Source: Nocardia sp. BMG111209 (GTDB lineage Bacteria; Actinomycetota; Actinomycetes; Mycobacteriales; Mycobacteriaceae). From it: a stretch of 64,000 nucleotides of DNA. Both the position numbers and the translations under genes were made by a program. This document shows positions 62,191 to 64,000 of the stretch, in pieces (position 1 is the stretch's first letter; the number at the start of each line of letters is the position of its first letter). The notes beneath the pieces were generated by a model. The model made no database searches. It was not told the origin of the DNA and worked only from the letters and a program-made list of their open reading frames with translations. The stretch covers positions 1,178,001-1,242,000 of the forward strand of contig NZ_KB907307.1 in the NCBI RefSeq assembly GCF_000381925.1. Reading direction: 5' to 3'.

Positions 62191-63372
62191 TCACGGCGTC
62201 GGGACCTCGGGTGGCGGCTGCTTGTCCAGGCCGGGGAACACGATTTCCCGGACCAGCAGCAACACCGCGGCCGCCAGCGGAATCGCGAGCAGCGCGCCCA
62301 ATATCCCGAGCAGCGATCCCCCGATCAGCACCGCGACGACCGTGACCACCCCGGGCACCTCGACCGTGCGGCCCATGATCCGGGGTGCGAGCAGATAGTC
62401 CTCGACCAGCCGCAGCACCAGGAAGAATCCCACGGTCGCCAGGCAGACCGGCATCGAGACGGTCAGCGCCACCACCGCGATCACGATCCCGGCCAGCGTG
62501 GACCCCACCAGCGGGATCAGGTCGAGGACGGCCACCAGCACCGCGAGCACCAGCGGATACGGCACCCCGAACGCCGCGAGCCAGATGAAGGTCAGCACAC
62601 CCGTGATTAGCGAGATCAGCAGATTGCCCAGGACGTATCCGCCGACCTTGGCGAAGATGGCATCCCCGATCAGGATCGCGCGCGGCCGCCGATGCTGCGG
62701 GAACAATCGGTACAGATTCGCGCGCAGGCTCGGGAAACAGGCCGAGAAATAGGCCGTGAGCACGAAGACCACGACGGTGCCGGTCACCGCGCCGAACACG
62801 ACCTTGCCCGCACCGACCAGCCCGTGGGCCAGATCGGCGGATTTCGTGTCGATACCCTGCTGGACCTTCTCGTCCAGATGCAGCCGGTCGGCGGCCGACC
62901 GGAAGGCCGGATACGAATTCTCCAGCTGATGCAGCCGATCGGGTGCGTGGTCGACCAGGGCCTGTCCCTGATCGACCAGTGGCGTGATCAGGGCCGCGAG
63001 AAATCCCGCGAGCGCGGCGACGATCACCAGCAGCACCAGCGTGACCGCCGGTCCGCGACCGATCCGGTGGCGGGCCAGCCACGACACCGCCGGTTCCATC
63101 CCGATGGCCAGGAACAGCGCCGCGACGACCAGCAGCAGCGCCTCGTGGGCCGCGAACACCACCTTCACCGCGCACACCGTCGCCAGCACCCCGCCCGCCC
63201 CCGCGACGCCGATCATGAACGGCGAGCGCCGATCGAACCGCCGGCCCGGCGTGCCGAGCGGATGGTCCGCGTCGCTGAGTTCGGCCGCCGCGGCCTCCGC
63301 GGCGGTGATGGGTTCGGGCTCCCCCTGCGGATGCGGCTGGCCCACCCATTCGCTGTGTTCGCTATCGCTCAT
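62191..63372 (-). CDS. AI-2E/PerM-family membrane permease
   Basis: This 393-residue permease has an N-terminal hydrophilic stretch (residues 1-45) and seven or eight membrane helices, including the family segment FAKVGGYVLGNLLISLITGVL, then LVAVLDLIPLVGSTLAGIVI. PerM/AI-2E proteins are putative exporters of small molecules or ions; some work as sodium/proton antiporters. ATG 63372 (MSDSEHSEW) has a GAAGGTGG site. A SigB-type promoter is 36 bp upstream, so it is stress-induced. It is divergent from the catalase. Confidence 0.9.
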   Translation of the reverse strand: MSDSEHSEWVGQPHPQGEPEPITAAEAAAAELSDADHPLGTPGRRFDRRSPFMIGVAGAGGVLATVCAVKVVFAAHEALLLVVAALFLAIGMEPAVSWLARHRIGRGPAVTLVLLVIVAALAGFLAALITPLVDQGQALVDHAPDRLHQLENSYPAFRSAADRLHLDEKVQQGIDTKSADLAHGLVGAGKVVFGAVTGTVVVFVLTAYFSACFPSLRANLYRLFPQHRRPRAILIGDAIFAKVGGYVLGNLLISLITGVLTFIWLAAFGVPYPLVLAVLVAVLDLIPLVGSTLAGIVIAVVALTVSMPVCLATVGFFLVLRLVEDYLLAPRIMGRTVEVPGVVTVVAVLIGGSLLGILGALLAIPLAAAVLLLVREIVFPGLDKQPPPEVPTP

Positions 63373-63407
63373 ATCCACCTTCGAGAACGGGTTCCGGCAC
63401 GGCGGCA

Positions 63408-63432
63408 ATACCCACGCCGACCATTTCGACAC
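63408..63432 (-). promoter_or_regulatory. SigB/SigF-type promoter of the PerM-like gene
   Basis: Minus strand GTGT, 15 bp, GGGTAT; about 35 bp before the ATG at 63372. Confidence 0.7.
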
Positions 63433-63509
63433 CGGCAATTCCGGCGGCGGTCGGCGGGCCACCGCACGGCATCCGATCGGACACGATGCGTCCCCGGGCA
63501 GCGCGGCGT

Positions 63510-63534
63510 GATTGACCTTCGAATCCACGGGTAG
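63510..63534 (+). promoter_or_regulatory. SigB/SigF-type promoter of the catalase gene
   Basis: GATT, 15 bp, GGGTAG; 39 bp before the GTG at 63574. Confidence 0.75.
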
Positions 63535-63573
63535 CACGCGGTTGCGCAGCCACCTGGATCGGGAGGATGAATC

Positions 63574-64000
63574 GTGGACGATGTCTCGGACCCCAAGCAG
63601 CAACAGCTGGACCGGTATCGCGTCGATCGGGAGCAGGGCCGGCTCACCACCCAGCAGGGTGTGCCGGTGGAAAGCACCGACGACGCGCTGTCGGTCGGTC
63701 AGCGCGGCCCGACGCTGCTGGAGGACTTCCACGCCCGGGAGAAGATCACCCACTTCGACCACGAACGCATCCCGGAGCGGGTGGTGCACGCCCGCGGCGC
63801 CGGCGCGTACGGCCGGTTCAAGCCGTACGACGATCGGCTCGCGCAGTACACCGCGGCCCGGTTCCTGACCGATCCGTCGGTGGAAACGCCTGTGTTCGTG
63901 CGCTTCTCGACGGTCGGCGGCTCCCGCGGATCCGCGGACACGGTCCGCGACGTCCGCGGTTTCGCGACGAAATTCTATACCGCGCAAGGTAATTACGATC
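63574..64000 (+). CDS. Monofunctional haem catalase, N-terminal part; runs off the right edge
   Basis: The first 142 residues of a catalase are present. The frame starts with GTG 63574 after a GGGAGGATG site and reads [16 protein letters not shown]. Catalase landmarks are [23 protein letters not shown], with the essential His of the VVHARG motif, [29 protein letters not shown], and an Asn near the end (QGNYD). The N-terminal extension before the core suggests the large-subunit, HPII-like class. It detoxifies hydrogen peroxide. It has its own SigB-type promoter and faces the PerM gene. Confidence 0.95.
   Translation, partial: MDDVSDPKQQQLDRYRVDREQGRLTTQQGVPVESTDDALSVGQRGPTLLEDFHAREKITHFDHERIPERVVHARGAGAYGRFKPYDDRLAQYTAARFLTDPSVETPVFVRFSTVGGSRGSADTVRDVRGFATKFYTAQGNYD

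Overview
The window looks like chromosomal DNA of a high-GC actinomycete, most likely Nocardia or a close relative. The signs are very high GC at third codon positions, many GTG/TTG and apparently leaderless starts, a rifampicin monooxygenase with a rifampicin-associated element, a paralogue of mycobacterial-type ribosomal protein S1, PknK-type kinases, an IdeR-type iron box and cholesterol-type lipid genes. I see no tRNA, rRNA, insertion sequence, prophage or CRISPR array. I count 65 supportable protein genes, including several too short or too near an edge to stand out: a 51-aa and a 59-aa gene near 20 kb, a 42-aa gene at 53 kb, a lipoprotein running off the left end and a catalase running off the right end.

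Left part (1-31 kb). Lipid-type enzymes sit beside their own TetR regulators: a thiolase with TetR, and a quinone-oxidoreductase-like protein with a TetR whose operators nearly match classical tetO. A 3-alpha-hydroxysteroid-dehydrogenase-like SDR follows, then the rifampicin monooxygenase behind its RAE. Next are a formylglycine-generating enzyme with its sulfatase client, an AraC regulator, a DapA-like/hotdog two-gene operon, an ABC exporter, a methyltransferase and a three-S1-domain protein. An alpha/beta hydrolase with two tiny genes faces a TetR. The EfeUOB iron-uptake operon has an iron box, followed by a BlaI/M56-peptidase pair, a Dps protein, a class II amidotransferase and a toxin-antitoxin-like pair with a perfect 16-bp palindrome.

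Middle part (31-48 kb). A DUF35-thiolase fusion shares a promoter/operator block with the DapA-like operon 17 kb away, suggesting one regulon. A CocE-type hydrolase, a secreted cholesterol-oxidase-like flavoenzyme, a PucR regulator, a LacI-regulated alcohol dehydrogenase and a long NAD(P)-binding protein follow. Two large PknK-type kinase/ATPase proteins face each other tail to tail.

Right part (48-64 kb). This is a general-stress island. It holds a PfpI/DJ-1 protein, a DoxX protein with fifteen 11-residue LEA-like repeats, a second Dps, a UsfY-like membrane protein, a PoxB-like enzyme, an enolase-superfamily enzyme, a Rho_N protein, a SigB/SigF-type sigma factor, an overlapping CDGSH / HemK-like methyltransferase / haem-oxygenase-like operon, a PerM permease and a catalase. 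Ten promoters fitting GNNT or GATA, 15 bp, GGGTA precede most of these genes and the first Dps at 26.7 kb. The simplest reading is one sigma-B/F regulon, probably read by the sigma factor encoded at 59.4 kb. The overlapping CDGSH-methyltransferase-oxygenase operon and the DoxX-LEA fusion are the best candidates for undescribed biology.
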